DNA of 64,000 nt from Xanthomonas hydrangeae (GCA_905142475.1 LR990730.1:3596001-3660000), one strand, 5' to 3'. Numbered from the stretch's first letter, positions 52,287 to 62,415 are shown. Numbers and translations are program-made. The notes: generated by a model from the sequence alone, not told the origin.

Positions 52287-52776
52287 TCTCCAGCCACTGC
52301 GTGAACGGATGCGAGGCCAGCGCCAGATTGTAATAGCGCACATCGTCGGTGACTTCCGCACCGATCCACGCGGGCCTGGCAAACGCCTCGTCGGCGCTAT
52401 CGAGTTCGATCTCGGCCACCACCAGCCCGGCGTTGTCGCCGAGAAACTCATCCACTTCCCACACATGGCCCTGGTACTCGACCAGATACCGGCGCTTGTC
52501 GATCAAACCGCCGACACACAGCGCCAGCAGCGCACGCGCATCGACCACCGGAATCGGGTAGTCGAACTCCTGCCGCGTATGCCCCACCTGCCGCGATTTC
52601 AAATTGAGAAATGCGCTCTCGCCCTGGATGCGCACGCGCACCGACGCGTTCTGCGCGCCACTGCGCATCGCTGCCTGGTCGTTGATATAGCCCTGCGCCA
52701 TCGGGATCACCGCATGCGCGGCGCTACGCCAACCGTCGCCGGTCACGAGAAATTTGCGTTCGATTTCAATGGGCAT
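52252..52776 (-). CDS. CYTH domain protein (triphosphate-binding, adenylate cyclase-like)
   Basis: A 174-residue CYTH protein. The signature EIERKFLV (3-10) is followed by IQGESAFLNLKSRQ, the RRYLVEY strand and EVDEF/VVAEIELDS acidic pairs that hold metal. Members hydrolyse inorganic triphosphate or, less often, act as class IV adenylate cyclases. The last 12 residues (ENRDSGLGSRDS) are encoded by the intergenic repeat, so this tail is a lineage addition. ATG 52776 fits the EIERKF start. Confidence 0.9.
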   Translation of the reverse strand: MPIEIERKFLVTGDGWRSAAHAVIPMAQGYINDQAAMRSGAQNASVRVRIQGESAFLNLKSRQVGHTRQEFDYPIPVVDARALLALCVGGLIDKRRYLVEYQGHVWEVDEFLGDNAGLVVAEIELDSADEAFARPAWIGAEVTDDVRYYNLALASHPFTQWLENRDSGLGSRDS

Positions 52777-52777
52777 G

Positions 52778-52890
52778 GGATTTGGGGGAATTAGAGATTC
52801 GGAATTGGGGATTGGGGATTGGTCACAGCGGCTAACTGGCGGGCGTCGGGAATGCGCTCCTGCGAATCCCCAATGCCCAATCCCCAATCA
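52778..52890. repeat. Iterated fold-back repeat B
   Basis: Left arm GGGGGAATTAGAGATTCGG and two GGGGATT units (52783-52822); right arm GAATCCCCAATGCCCAATCC and CCAATC (52864-52889). It fills the gap between the CYTH and rlmD genes. Confidence 0.85.
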
Positions 52891-54222
52891 CCGCCGCTCA
52901 AACACCGCGATGCTTTCCACGTGCGCCGTATGCGGAAACATGTCCATCGCGCCGGCGGCCTTGAGCGTGAAGCCCTGCTCGTTGACCAGGTAGCCGGCGT
53001 CGCGTGCCAGCGAGCCGGGGTGGCAGCTCACATAGACGATGCGCTCGAACTTTTTCAACGGCAGCTGCTGCAGCACTTCCAACGCGCCCGAACGTGGCGG
53101 GTCCAGCAGCAGCTTGTCGAAGCCCTGCCGCATCCACGCGGTGTGGCGCTGATCCTGGGTCAGGTCGGCCGCATAGAACTGCGCGTTGTCCAGACCATTG
53201 CGCTGCGCATTCTCGCGCGCACGCGCCACCAGCCCGGCATCGCCTTCCACGCCGACCACTTCGCGCACGCCGCGCGCCAGCGGCAGGGTGAAATTGCCCA
53301 GACCGCAGAACAGATCCAGCACGCGGTCGTCGGGCTTGGCATCGAGCAATGCCAGTGCATGCGCAATCATTTTCTGGTTGAGCGAGGCGTTGACCTGGAT
53401 GAAGTCCAGCGGCCGGAACGCCAGCTCCACGTTCCACTGCGGCAGACCGAACGACAACGGCACCTGTTGCGGCCACAGCGGATGCACGCTCTCCACGCCG
53501 CCCGGCTGCAGGAAGATCGCAAACGCGTGGGCCTGCGCAAATTCCGTCAGCGCCTGCAGATCGCGCTCGCTGAGCGGCTGCATGTGGCGGATGGTCAGCA
53601 CCACCGCCTCGTCGCCGGCAATGAATTCGATCTGCGGGATGTCGCGCTTGCCATCCAGGCCTTCGACCAGCGCGGCCAGCTGCGGAATCCTCTCGCCGAT
53701 CTGCGGGATCACCGTGTAGCAGACCGACAGATCGGCCACGAAGCGCGGATCGAGTTCGCGGAAACCGACCAGCGTCTTGTCCTTCTTCTCCACCCGCCGC
53801 ACCGAGAAGCGCCCCTTGCGGCGGTAGCCCCAGTTGTCGCCCACCAACGCCGGCAGGATCGCCTGCGGGGTGACGTGGCCGATGCGCTCCAGGTTATCCA
53901 TCAGCACGCGCTGTTTGGCCACGATCTGCTGCGACTCGTCCAGGTGCTGCAGCACGCAGCCGGCACAGACGCCGAAGTGCGGGCAGCGCGGGGTCACCCG
54001 TTGCGGCGATGCCTCCAGCACCTCCACCGTCTTGGCTTCATCGAAATGCCGGCTACGCGCGGTGGGTTCGGCACGCACCACCTCACCGGGCAAAGCACCG
54101 CTGATGAAGGTGACCTTGCCGCCTTCGCCCTCGCGGCGCGCAACACCGCGGCCGTCGTGACTGAGGTCGATGATGGAGGTCTGGAACGGGGTACGGTCGA
54201 AACGGTTTCTGGTTCTGGCCAC
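52888..54222 (-). CDS. rlmD: 23S rRNA (uracil(1939)-C5)-methyltransferase RlmD
   Basis: A 444-residue enzyme. TRAM-like N-terminus (IDLSHDGRGVARREG), iron-sulfur cysteines C80, C86 and C89 (CPHFGVCAGC) plus one near 167, SAM site VLDLFCGLGNFTLPLA (about 295), and catalytic cysteine in YVSCHPGSLARD (about 400) with LLLDPPRSGA. It methylates U1939 of 23S rRNA. GTG 54222 gives the family start MARTRNRFDRTPF; the longer frame covers a shared promoter region. Divergent from the receiver-Hpt gene. Confidence 0.93.
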   Translation of the reverse strand: MARTRNRFDRTPFQTSIIDLSHDGRGVARREGEGGKVTFISGALPGEVVRAEPTARSRHFDEAKTVEVLEASPQRVTPRCPHFGVCAGCVLQHLDESQQIVAKQRVLMDNLERIGHVTPQAILPALVGDNWGYRRKGRFSVRRVEKKDKTLVGFRELDPRFVADLSVCYTVIPQIGERIPQLAALVEGLDGKRDIPQIEFIAGDEAVVLTIRHMQPLSERDLQALTEFAQAHAFAIFLQPGGVESVHPLWPQQVPLSFGLPQWNVELAFRPLDFIQVNASLNQKMIAHALALLDAKPDDRVLDLFCGLGNFTLPLARGVREVVGVEGDAGLVARARENAQRNGLDNAQFYAADLTQDQRHTAWMRQGFDKLLLDPPRSGALEVLQQLPLKKFERIVYVSCHPGSLARDAGYLVNEQGFTLKAAGAMDMFPHTAHVESIAVFERR

Positions 54223-54379
54223 GTGGCGACGAGCTGCGGGCAAAAAGGGTGCGTATTGTCGCAGATGCGATCGATGGAGGCCGCTTGAAGCAATGGGACA
54301 ATTGTCGCGCGCCGCAAACACAGGCAAACTCCGGCTGCACGCGGCGGTCACGACGCGGCATCGCTGACAAGGAGGCAGC

Positions 54380-55102
54380 ATGAATATGGCGACACGTCAG
54401 GAACCCCACCCACGACTCTTGCTGGTGGAAGACGACCCGATCAGCCGCGGGTTTCTCCAGGCCGTCCTGGAAGACCTCCCCGCCCGGGTGGATTGCGCCG
54501 ATTCACTGTCTTCGGCGCTCGACCGCGCCCGCGAACATCGTCACGACCTTTGGTTGATCGACGTCAATCTTCCCGATGGCACCGGTAGCGAGCTGCTGCG
54601 CGCACTGCGTCTGTTGCATCCCGACGTCCCCGCACTCGCCCACACCGCCGACGGCACCATGACCATGCAACGCAGCCTGCAGTCCGATGGATTTCTGGAA
54701 ATGCTGGTCAAGCCGCTGAGCTCCGAACGTCTGCTGCAGGCGGTGCGTCGCGGACTGGCGCGCGGCCGTTACAGCGTGGCGCCGGTCGGCGTGGTCGACA
54801 TCGCCGCCAGCGATTGGGACGAAGCGGCCGCACTCAGCGCGCTCAACGGCCAGCAGCACCATCTGAACGCGCTGCGCGAATTGTTCCTGGCCGAGTTGCC
54901 GGGCACGCGCGACGCGGTGGATTCGGCCCTGCAGATCAGCGACGAGCCGGCACTGCGCAACCATCTGCACCGGCTGCAGGCCAGTTGCGGCTTTGTCGGC
55001 GCAGCGCGACTTGCCGGCGCGGTCCGTTTACTGCGCGGGGACCCGCAATCGAGCACGGCGCGGACGCAGTTTCATGCGGCGGTGGCGGCGTTGTTGCACT
55101 GA
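54380..55102 (+). CDS. Response regulator with receiver and Hpt domains
   Basis: A 240-residue protein. Residues 12-125 form a receiver: acidic pocket EDDPIS, phospho-acceptor aspartate in WLIDVNLPDG (about 55), and LVKPLS lysine. Residues 145-240 look like an Hpt domain with the histidine in NHLHRLQASCGFVGAARLAG (about 195). No output domain is present, so it is a phosphorelay intermediate. GGAGG lies directly before ATG 54380. Partner kinase not in this window. It stands alone on the plus strand between minus-strand genes. Confidence 0.85.
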   Translation: MNMATRQEPHPRLLLVEDDPISRGFLQAVLEDLPARVDCADSLSSALDRAREHRHDLWLIDVNLPDGTGSELLRALRLLHPDVPALAHTADGTMTMQRSLQSDGFLEMLVKPLSSERLLQAVRRGLARGRYSVAPVGVVDIAASDWDEAAALSALNGQQHHLNALRELFLAELPGTRDAVDSALQISDEPALRNHLHRLQASCGFVGAARLAGAVRLLRGDPQSSTARTQFHAAVAALLH

Positions 55103-55220
55103 ACTGAGCGCCTGTCGCTGCGTGACGCGGCGCTCAGGCTCGGACTCGGCATTGAGAGAATGCGTATACGGAGCTCGGTTGAATGACGCGCCTAGCCGTG
55201 TAGCGCGCGATCCTTGCTGA

Positions 55221-55943
55221 TCAGCGCCGGCGCGCCAGATCCTCGAGCATTTCCCAGGACTTCAGACCGCGTCCGCCCAGGTGATGCAGCAGCACGCCAC
55301 GCATGCTGCGACGCAATCCCGGCATATCGTCGGCCGCAGGCATGACGTCTTCGCCCAGCGCCAACAGCGCCGCGCCGGTCACCGTCTCGCGCCGGTCCTG
55401 CGCCAACCGCTCGCTCAATACGCGCAATGCGCCTTCCTGCGGATCGAGGCGGTAACGTGCCGCCGGGTCGATCGGTTGGCCGTCGTTGTCGTGTTGCAGA
55501 TCGAAGGCAAACCCGAGCCCATCGAGCACATCGCGCTCGAACCGGCGCAAGCCCCAGGCCAACGGCAGGTTGGAGGCCAGATGCGCCCGCGCCCGCGCAT
55601 AGCAATCGAACAGCTCGGGCACCGGGTCGTTGCGTGGGGCCAGCCGCAGCAGCAACTCACTGATGTAGAAACCGGCCAACATGGTTTCGCCGGCCAGGCG
55701 CGGCGCAGTGTCCAAGGCCTCGGCCTGGCGGAGTTGCGCAAGCTCGCCGCGCTGCATCGCCGTGAACTGGATCAGTTGCAAGGGCTGCAATGCGGCGCGC
55801 AAGGCCTGTTTGCGCGGCGCGTGCACACCACGCGCCAGCAATCCCACCCGCCCCTGCTGCTCGGTGAGCACTTCCACCAGCAGACTGGTCTCGCGCCAGG
55901 GGCGCACATGCAGGACGAAACCGCGTTCGTTGTCGATCAGCAT
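55221..55943 (-). CDS. recO: DNA repair protein RecO
   Basis: A 240-residue protein. OB-fold start [36 protein letters not shown] and helical C-terminal RecO domain with [17 protein letters not shown] and [18 protein letters not shown]. It anneals DNA and loads RecA with RecR in gap repair. It follows era by 27 bp, the conserved rnc-era-recO order. Confidence 0.95.
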   Translation of the reverse strand: MLIDNERGFVLHVRPWRETSLLVEVLTEQQGRVGLLARGVHAPRKQALRAALQPLQLIQFTAMQRGELAQLRQAEALDTAPRLAGETMLAGFYISELLLRLAPRNDPVPELFDCYARARAHLASNLPLAWGLRRFERDVLDGLGFAFDLQHDNDGQPIDPAARYRLDPQEGALRVLSERLAQDRRETVTGAALLALGEDVMPAADDMPGLRRSMRGVLLHHLGGRGLKSWEMLEDLARRR

Positions 55944-55970
55944 GTCGGCAGGCGTGACCGGGTCCCGGTC

Positions 55971-56870
55971 TTACTCGTATCCGAACGCCTTCAATGCCGC
56001 TTCGTCGTCCGACCAGCCTTCGCGCACGCGCACCCAGGTTTCCAGGAAGACCTTGGCGCCGAACAGCCGCTCCATCTGCAGGCGCGCCTTGCCGCCGATT
56101 TCCTTCAGGCGGGTGCCACCCTTGCCGATCACGATCGCCTTCTGGCCTTCGCGCTCGACCCAGATCACCGCGCCAATGCGCAGCAATGCGCCGTCTTCGG
56201 CAAAGCGCTCGATTTCCACGGTGGTGGCATACGGCAGTTCTTCGCCGAGCTGGCGCATCAACTGCTCGCGCACCAGTTCGCCAGCCAGAAAGCGCTGGCT
56301 GCGATCGGTGATCTCGTCCTCGCCGAACATCGCCTCGGCTTCGGGAACCAGCTTGAGCAGATCGCCGACCAGCGCTTCCAGGCCCTTGCGCTTGAGCGCC
56401 GACACCGGATGCACTGCGGCGAATGTGCGGCCTTCGCTGACCTGGGCCAGAAACGGGAACAGCGCGGTCTTGTCCTTGAGCCGGTCGACCTTGTTGACCA
56501 CCAGCACCACCGGCACCTTGGAATCGCTCAGGACATTGAAGGCCAAGGTGTCTTCTTCGTCCCAACGGCCGGCCTCGATCACCAGCACTGCGGCATCCAC
56601 GCCTTCCAGCGAGCCGCGCGCGGCGCGATTCATCACCCGGTTCATGGCGCGCTTCTGCTCGCGATGCAATCCGGGCGTATCCACCAATGCCAGCTGCCCC
56701 TCGGGGAAGGTGGCAATGCCAAGCAAGCGATGCCGCGTGGTCTGCGGCCGGTTGGACACGATGCTGACCTTTGCGCCGACCAGCGCATTGGTCAGGGTGG
56801 ACTTGCCGACATTGGGACGGCCGATCACGGCAACGCTGCCGCTACGGTGGGGGGAAAAGGTTTCGCTCAC
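55971..56870 (-). CDS. era: GTPase Era
   Basis: A 299-residue protein. GTPase motifs G1 [10 protein letters not shown] (18-27), G3 DTPGLH and G4 NKVD, then a KH RNA-binding domain with [21 protein letters not shown]. Era binds 16S rRNA during 30S assembly. Start GTG 56870 overlaps the rnc stop (GTGA), showing coupling. Confidence 0.97.
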   Translation of the reverse strand: MSETFSPHRSGSVAVIGRPNVGKSTLTNALVGAKVSIVSNRPQTTRHRLLGIATFPEGQLALVDTPGLHREQKRAMNRVMNRAARGSLEGVDAAVLVIEAGRWDEEDTLAFNVLSDSKVPVVLVVNKVDRLKDKTALFPFLAQVSEGRTFAAVHPVSALKRKGLEALVGDLLKLVPEAEAMFGEDEITDRSQRFLAGELVREQLMRQLGEELPYATTVEIERFAEDGALLRIGAVIWVEREGQKAIVIGKGGTRLKEIGGKARLQMERLFGAKVFLETWVRVREGWSDDEAALKAFGYE

Positions 56871-57550
56871 GTGTTCGAATCCAGTTGTGCGATGACGAGG
56901 GTGGCCGCCTGTTGCTCGGCGAGGCGACGCGAGGTGCCCTGGCCTTCGGCGCGGGCGACGGGCTGTTCCAGAATGCAGGCGACATGGAACTGCTTGGCAT
57001 GTTCGTCGCCGCTTTCACTGATCAGCGCGTAATTGGGCAGCGGGAGCTGCCGCGCCTGCAGCCATTCCTGCAGCCGGGTCTTGGGGTCTTTTTCCGCCTT
57101 GCCCACCGGCAGCGCGGCCAGCGACGGCTCGAACCAGGGCAGCACCACCTCACGGCAACGCTCGAAGCCACAGTCCAGATAGATCGCCGCGACGATCGCT
57201 TCGACCGCATCGGCAAGGATCGAATCGCGCCGGTGGCCACCGGATTTCAGCTCACCCGGACCGAGCGTCAGCCGCTCGCCCAGATTCAGGGTGCGGCCGA
57301 TGACGGCCAGCGCCCCTTCGCGCACGAGTTCGGCGCGCGCACGGGTCAATGCGCCTTCGTCGGCCTTGGGCCAGCGCTGATACAGCGCCTCGGCGATCAG
57401 CAGATTGACGATGCCGTCGCCGAGGAATTCCAGTCGTTCGTTATGCGGGGTCCCGGCGCTGCGATGCCGCAGCGCCTGGGCGAGCAGACCCGGATCGGCA
57501 AACGCGTGCCCGATCGGATCGCCACGCTGGAAGGTTCTATTGCCCACCAC
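56867..57550 (-). CDS. rnc: Ribonuclease III
   Basis: A 227-residue enzyme. Signature [18 protein letters not shown] (about 38-55), second acidic site [18 protein letters not shown], and a dsRNA-binding domain from about 155 with [15 protein letters not shown]. It processes rRNA precursors and structured RNA. It starts at a GTG in tandem (57550/57547), overlapping the DUF4845 stop by 14 bp. Confidence 0.96.
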   Translation of the reverse strand: MVGNRTFQRGDPIGHAFADPGLLAQALRHRSAGTPHNERLEFLGDGIVNLLIAEALYQRWPKADEGALTRARAELVREGALAVIGRTLNLGERLTLGPGELKSGGHRRDSILADAVEAIVAAIYLDCGFERCREVVLPWFEPSLAALPVGKAEKDPKTRLQEWLQARQLPLPNYALISESGDEHAKQFHVACILEQPVARAEGQGTSRRLAEQQAATLVIAQLDSNT

Positions 57551-57914
57551 GTCCAGTCATGTCCTGCGATGTATCGAATTTGCCCACCACATCGAGATTG
57601 CCGATCATTTCGCGACGCACTTCGTAGTTGACCTTCATGCGCCAGCCGCCTTCGATGCGCTCGAACTTGACGTTCGCAGGTTTGACGCTCTCAGACGCAT
57701 TGATATCGAGGCGCTTAAAGAACATCTCTTGCAACTTGGACGGATCCATATCCGCACTGCCGATTTCATTCGCCAAGCCCTTCATCGACGTACGTACCGC
57801 GTAGTACTCCTGATACATCGGAAACAGCTTCATTCCCAAGTACAGGCCAAACCCCACCACCGCCAGCACCACCACGAACGACGTCAACGTCATACCGCTC
57901 TGCTTGCGCTTCAT
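57537..57914 (-). CDS. DUF4845 domain membrane protein
   Basis: A 125-residue protein. A short N-terminus with [20 protein letters not shown], a pilin-like transmembrane helix (8-28), is followed by a periplasmic domain ([24 protein letters not shown]). DUF4845 genes regularly sit between lepB and rnc in gammaproteobacteria. Function unknown; the pilin-like start suggests possible processing, though no clear prepilin site is confirmed. Confidence 0.88.
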   Translation of the reverse strand: MKRKQSGMTLTSFVVVLAVVGFGLYLGMKLFPMYQEYYAVRTSMKGLANEIGSADMDPSKLQEMFFKRLDINASESVKPANVKFERIEGGWRMKVNYEVRREMIGNLDVVGKFDTSQDMTGRGGQ

Positions 57915-57944
57915 TGTGCTTCCCCTGGCACGCCGTGCGTGCAT

Positions 57945-58745
57945 TTACTGGATTCCGGTCCCGATCCGCGACGGATCGAAACTCCCCTTGCAGAACCACC
58001 CTTCGCAATTGAGCCAGATCAAAAACGCCTTGCCGCGCAGATTGGCCTCCGGCAGGAAGTGCGTCTGGGTCCAGAAGCGGCTGTCTTCGCTGTTGTCGCG
58101 ATTATCCCCCATCACGAAATAGCTGGCGGCCGGCACGGTCCAGTCGCCCTGCCCGGCCGGCATGTTGCGATCGACCCATTCCAGCACGGTGTGCGTGCGG
58201 CCCGGCAGGTCCTCGACCAGCAACGTGGTGCCGGTCATCTCGGCGCCCTTGCCCTTGCCGATGTACTCGCCCTTGACCGTGTAGCGCATCGGCTTGTCGT
58301 TGATGTACAGCGTATCGCCGTGGAAACCGATCTTGTCGCCGGGCAGGCCGACCACGCGCTTGATCCAGTTCTGGTCGGGCGCATGCGGCGGCTTGAACAC
58401 CACCACGTCGCCACGCTTGGGCTCGCCGGTCGGGATGAACTTGGTATTGGTGATCGGCAGACGGAAGCCGTAAGCGAACTTGTTGACCAGGATGAAGTCG
58501 CCGATCAGCAGATTTGGCATCATCGAACTGGACGGAATCTTGTACGGCTCGGCCACGAAGCTGCGCAGGATCAGCACCACCGCCAGCACCGGAAAGAACG
58601 CGCGCGAGTAATCGATGATCGCCGGCTCGCTGTCCAGCAGCCCGGCACGTGCGGCGCGGCGCTTGGCCAGAAACAACTTGTCCAGCAGCCAGATGAAGCC
58701 GGTGCCCAGCGTCAGTACGACCAGGGCGATTTCAAACCATTTCAT
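57945..58745 (-). CDS. lepB: Signal peptidase I LepB
   Basis: A 266-residue enzyme. Two N-terminal transmembrane segments (about 4-22 and 49-66) precede the catalytic serine in KIPSSSMMPNLLIGDFILVNKF and lysine in WIKRVVGLPGD; box E is FVMGDNRDNSEDSRFW. It cleaves signal peptides of exported proteins on the periplasmic side. It lies between lepA and DUF4845 on the same strand. Confidence 0.96.
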   Translation of the reverse strand: MKWFEIALVVLTLGTGFIWLLDKLFLAKRRAARAGLLDSEPAIIDYSRAFFPVLAVVLILRSFVAEPYKIPSSSMMPNLLIGDFILVNKFAYGFRLPITNTKFIPTGEPKRGDVVVFKPPHAPDQNWIKRVVGLPGDKIGFHGDTLYINDKPMRYTVKGEYIGKGKGAEMTGTTLLVEDLPGRTHTVLEWVDRNMPAGQGDWTVPAASYFVMGDNRDNSEDSRFWTQTHFLPEANLRGKAFLIWLNCEGWFCKGSFDPSRIGTGIQ

Positions 58746-58763
58746 TGATGTTCCTTTCGGAAA

Positions 58764-58849
58764 GGGAATCGAGAATCGAGAATGGGGAGTCGGAACAGCA
58801 GGAGCGCTTGCGTCCTTACGATTCCCGATTCCCGATTTACCATTCCCGG
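58764..58849. repeat. Iterated fold-back repeat C
   Basis: Left arm GGGAATCGAGAATCGAGAAT and GGGGAGTCGG (58764-58792), right arm GATTCCCGATTCCCGATTTA and CCATTCCCGG (58820-58849), spacer about 27 bp. It separates lepA from lepB within the operon. Confidence 0.9.
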
Positions 58850-60655
58850 CTACTTATCCATCTGCAAGACAGCCAGGAAGGCCTCCTGCGGAATCTCCAC
58901 GCGGCCGACCTGCTTCATGCGCTTCTTGCCTTCTTTCTGCTTTTCCAGCAGCTTTTTCTTGCGCGAAACGTCGCCACCATAGCACTTGGCCAACACGTTC
59001 TTGCGCATCGCCTTGACCGTGGAGCGCGAGATGATCTGCGCGCCGACAGCGGCTTGAATTGCCACGTCGAACATCTGTCGCGGGATCAATTCCTTCATCT
59101 TCTCGCACAGCTCGCGGCCACGCCGATCGGCGTAGCTGCGGTGCACGATGATGCTCAGCGCGTCGACCTTGTCGCCGTTGATCAGGGTATCCACGCGCAC
59201 GAACGGGCCGGCATCGAAACGCAGGAAGTGATAATCCAGCGAGGCGTAACCGCGCGAGACCGACTTGAGCCTGTCGAAGAAATCCAGCACCACTTCGGCC
59301 ATCGGCAACTCGTAGCTGATCTGCACCTGGCTGCCCAGGTAATTGATGCCGATCTGGCTGCCGCGTTTTTCTTCGCACAAGGTGATGATGTTGCCGACGT
59401 AATCGGGCGGGGTGAGGATGTTGGCGCGAATGATCGGCTCGCGGATCTCTTCCACATGGTTCAACGGCGGCAGCTTGGACGGATTGTCCATCGGGATCAC
59501 GCTGCCGTCGGTCTTGAGCACTTCATAGACCACGGTCGGCGCGGTCGAAATCAGATTGAGGTTGTACTCGCGCTCCAGACGCTCCTGCACGATTTCCATG
59601 TGCAGCATGCCCAGAAAACCGCAGCGGAAGCCGAAGCCCATCGCCTCGGAACTTTCCGGCTCGAAACGCAGCGCCGCATCGTTCAGACGCAGCTTGTCCA
59701 GCGCTTCGCGCAGGTCCGGATAATCCTCGGCATCGACCGGGAACAGGCCGGCGAACACGCGCGGCTGCATTTCCTGGAAACCGGGCAGCGCATGCGGTGC
59801 CGGGTCGGCCGCCAGGGTCAAGGTATCGCCGACGGGGGCGCCATGCACGTCCTTGATCGAGGCGTTGATCCAGCCCACTTCGCCGGCGCCCAACGCGGGC
59901 AATTCCTTGCGCTTGGGGGTGAACACACCGACCTTGTCGACCAGGTGCGTGCGGCCGGTGGACATCACCAGGATCTTGCTGCCCGGCTTGATCTCGCCCT
60001 GCATCACGCGCACCAGCGACACCACGCCCAGGTAGTTGTCGAACCAGGAGTCGATGATCAGCGCCTGCAGCTTGTCGGTATCGCGCGGTTTGGGCGGCGG
60101 AATGCGCTGCACGATCGCTTCCAGCACCAGATCGACGTTGAAGCCGGTCTTGGCACTGACCGCCACCGCGTCTTCGGCATCGATGCCGATTACCGCTTCG
60201 ATCTCGGCCTTGGCGCGCTCGATGTCGGCGGTGGGCAGGTCGATCTTGTTGAGCACCGGCACCACTTCCAGGCCCTGCTCCACCGCGGTGTAGCAATTGG
60301 CGACCGATTGCGCTTCCACGCCCTGGGCTGCATCCACCACCAGCAGCGCGCCTTCGCAGGCCGCCAGCGAGCGGCTGACTTCATACGAGAAGTCGACATG
60401 CCCGGGGGTGTCGATGAAGTTCAGCTGGTAGACCTGCCCGTCCTTGGCCGTGTACGGCAAGGACACCGACTGCGCCTTGATCGTGATGCCACGCTCGCGC
60501 TCGATCGGGTTGGAGTCGAGCACCTGGGCTTCCATCTCGCGCGCCTGAAGGCCGCCGCACAGCTGGATGATCCGGTCGGCCAGGGTGGATTTCCCGTGGT
60601 CGACGTGGGCGATGATGGAGAAGTTGCGGATATTCCGCATTGAATCTGAGGACAT
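58850..60655 (-). CDS. lepA: Elongation factor 4 (LepA)
   Basis: A 601-residue translational GTPase. G1 [17 protein letters not shown]3 [13 protein letters not shown]4 NKIDLP, then LepA-specific C-terminal domain with [20 protein letters not shown] and [24 protein letters not shown]. It acts on translating ribosomes under stress. ATG 60655 ([10 protein letters not shown]) or 60640 (MRNIRNF) are possible. Confidence 0.97.
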   Translation of the reverse strand: MSSDSMRNIRNFSIIAHVDHGKSTLADRIIQLCGGLQAREMEAQVLDSNPIERERGITIKAQSVSLPYTAKDGQVYQLNFIDTPGHVDFSYEVSRSLAACEGALLVVDAAQGVEAQSVANCYTAVEQGLEVVPVLNKIDLPTADIERAKAEIEAVIGIDAEDAVAVSAKTGFNVDLVLEAIVQRIPPPKPRDTDKLQALIIDSWFDNYLGVVSLVRVMQGEIKPGSKILVMSTGRTHLVDKVGVFTPKRKELPALGAGEVGWINASIKDVHGAPVGDTLTLAADPAPHALPGFQEMQPRVFAGLFPVDAEDYPDLREALDKLRLNDAALRFEPESSEAMGFGFRCGFLGMLHMEIVQERLEREYNLNLISTAPTVVYEVLKTDGSVIPMDNPSKLPPLNHVEEIREPIIRANILTPPDYVGNIITLCEEKRGSQIGINYLGSQVQISYELPMAEVVLDFFDRLKSVSRGYASLDYHFLRFDAGPFVRVDTLINGDKVDALSIIVHRSYADRRGRELCEKMKELIPRQMFDVAIQAAVGAQIISRSTVKAMRKNVLAKCYGGDVSRKKKLLEKQKEGKKRMKQVGRVEIPQEAFLAVLQMDK

Positions 60656-60724
60656 TGAGGTGGGCGCCGGCGGAGCCGTCGTCAGGGTAACGCAGCATTA
60701 TCGCACGCTACGGCCCCGCAGGGC

Positions 60725-60828
60725 CGAGAATCGGGAATAAAGGAGTGGGGAATCGGAAAAGCCAGGCGAGCTATCGCCTCGCGGAGCCGCTCTTGCCATT
60801 CCCGATTCCCGATTCTCCATTCCCTCCG
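60725..60828. repeat. Iterated fold-back repeat D
   Basis: Left arm CGAGAATCGGGAATAAAGGA and GTGGGGAATCGG (60725-60756), right arm CATTCCCGATTCCCGATTCT and CCATTCCC (60797-60826), spacer about 40 bp. It ends at the mucD stop and precedes the lepA start. Confidence 0.9.
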
Positions 60829-62415
60829 TCAGCCGCCAGCCTTCAAAGCGACATAGCTGGTGGCCTTGCCATCGGTGACCAGCAGCATGACCACATCGCC
60901 CTTCTTGACACTGGCCAGCGCGCGGTTGATGTCGGCGACGCTGCCGACCTTGGTGCGGCCGACACGCGCGATGATCAAGCCCGGCGACAGCGGCGGCTGG
61001 GTGCTGCGCGCTGCCGCGCCAGTGACCGAGGCGATGCGCACGCCCTCGCCGGCTTCCAGGCCCAGGCGGCTGCGCTCGATAGCAGTGAGATCGGCGACCT
61101 GCAGGCCGAGCAGCTCCACACTGGCCGGGGCGCTGGGCTTGGTATCGTCGGCCGCTGTCCGCGGCGCGGCGTTGCCGGCGGGGTTGTCCAGCGTCGTCAG
61201 GGTGACCGCCACCTTGCGCGGCTTGCCATCGCGCAACACGTCCAGGTTGACCTTGGTGCCTGGCGCCATCAGGCCGATCATCGGCGGTAGATCGCTGGCG
61301 ACATCGATCGGCTTGCCGTTGACGGCGCGGATCACGTCACCCACCTCGATTCCGGCCTTGGCGGCGGGGCTGCCGGGCGGAATGTCGTTGACCAGCGCGC
61401 CACGCGTATCCGGCAGGCCCAGGCCCTGCGCCTTGAGCGAGTCGATCGGGCCGACCGCCACACCCAGCATGCCGCGACTCACATGGCCGGTGGATTTGAT
61501 CTGTTCGGCGGCACTGAAAGCCAGATCGATCGGGATCGCAAAACTGATACCCATGTAGCCGCCCGAGGCGGAGAAGATCTGCGAGTTGATGCCGACCACT
61601 TCGCCACGCGTGTTGAGCAGCGGGCCACCGGAGTTGCCCTGATTGATCGCCACGTCGGTCTGGATGAAGGGCACGTAGCGCTGATCCGCATACGGGTTGC
61701 TACGACCGGTAGCACTGACGATACCGGCGGTGACCGAGTGATCCAGCCCGAACGGCGAGCCGATCGCGACCACCCACTGGCCCGGCTTGAGCGAATTGGA
61801 ATCGCCCAGGCGCACCGTCGGCAGCCCCTTGGCCTCGATCTTGAGCAGCGCCACGTCGAACTGCTCGTCGCTGCCGACCACCTTGGCCTTGAACTCGCGG
61901 CGGTCGGTCAGCTTGACGGTGACCTCGCTGGCGCCATCGACCACGTGGTGATTGGTCAGCACATAGCCGTCGGCCGAGATGATGAAGCCCGAGCCCATCG
62001 ACTTGCCGGCGATGCCGCCATCGTCATCGCCCTGCCCTGGGCCACCCGGCCCCTGGCGCGGCCCGCCCGGCATCTGGAAATCCGGCCCGAAGAAGCGGCG
62101 GAAGAATTCCGGCATCTGCTCGTCGCCGGGCATCGCGCCGCCATCCTGCCCACCCGGCCCACCGCGCCGCTGGCGCGCCATGGCGTCCTTGCGGGTAATG
62201 GTGGTTTCGATATTGACCACGCCCGGGCCGACCTGCTCGACCAGATTGGTGAAGTCCGGCAAGCCGGCCACCAGCTGCGGCGCCGGGGTGGCGCTGCGGT
62301 TGGCGGCAATCGGTGCGGCGTCCTTGGCGGCGGGCGCGGGCTGCTGCGCGCAAGCGGCCAACGGCAGGGTCATGGCGATCAGGCCGAACATCTGGGTGCG
62401 AATGCGATGGTTCAT
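60829..62415 (-). CDS. mucD: DegQ/MucD family serine endoprotease, possible lipoprotein
   Basis: A 528-residue HtrA protease. Catalytic triad motifs LTNHHVVDGA, FDVALLKIE and INQGNSGGPLLN, then two PDZ domains (GVAVGPIDSLKAQGLGLPDT from about 310; VADINRALASVKKGD near the end). A Gly/Gln-rich loop (RRGGPGGQDGGAMPGD) precedes the protease core. The signal peptide (MNHRIRTQMFGLIAMTLPLA) ends in LAAC, a lipobox, so membrane anchoring is likely. It degrades misfolded envelope proteins and, with RseA, is part of the sigma-E stress cascade. Confidence 0.92.
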   Translation of the reverse strand: MNHRIRTQMFGLIAMTLPLAACAQQPAPAAKDAAPIAANRSATPAPQLVAGLPDFTNLVEQVGPGVVNIETTITRKDAMARQRRGGPGGQDGGAMPGDEQMPEFFRRFFGPDFQMPGGPRQGPGGPGQGDDDGGIAGKSMGSGFIISADGYVLTNHHVVDGASEVTVKLTDRREFKAKVVGSDEQFDVALLKIEAKGLPTVRLGDSNSLKPGQWVVAIGSPFGLDHSVTAGIVSATGRSNPYADQRYVPFIQTDVAINQGNSGGPLLNTRGEVVGINSQIFSASGGYMGISFAIPIDLAFSAAEQIKSTGHVSRGMLGVAVGPIDSLKAQGLGLPDTRGALVNDIPPGSPAAKAGIEVGDVIRAVNGKPIDVASDLPPMIGLMAPGTKVNLDVLRDGKPRKVAVTLTTLDNPAGNAAPRTAADDTKPSAPASVELLGLQVADLTAIERSRLGLEAGEGVRIASVTGAAARSTQPPLSPGLIIARVGRTKVGSVADINRALASVKKGDVVMLLVTDGKATSYVALKAGG

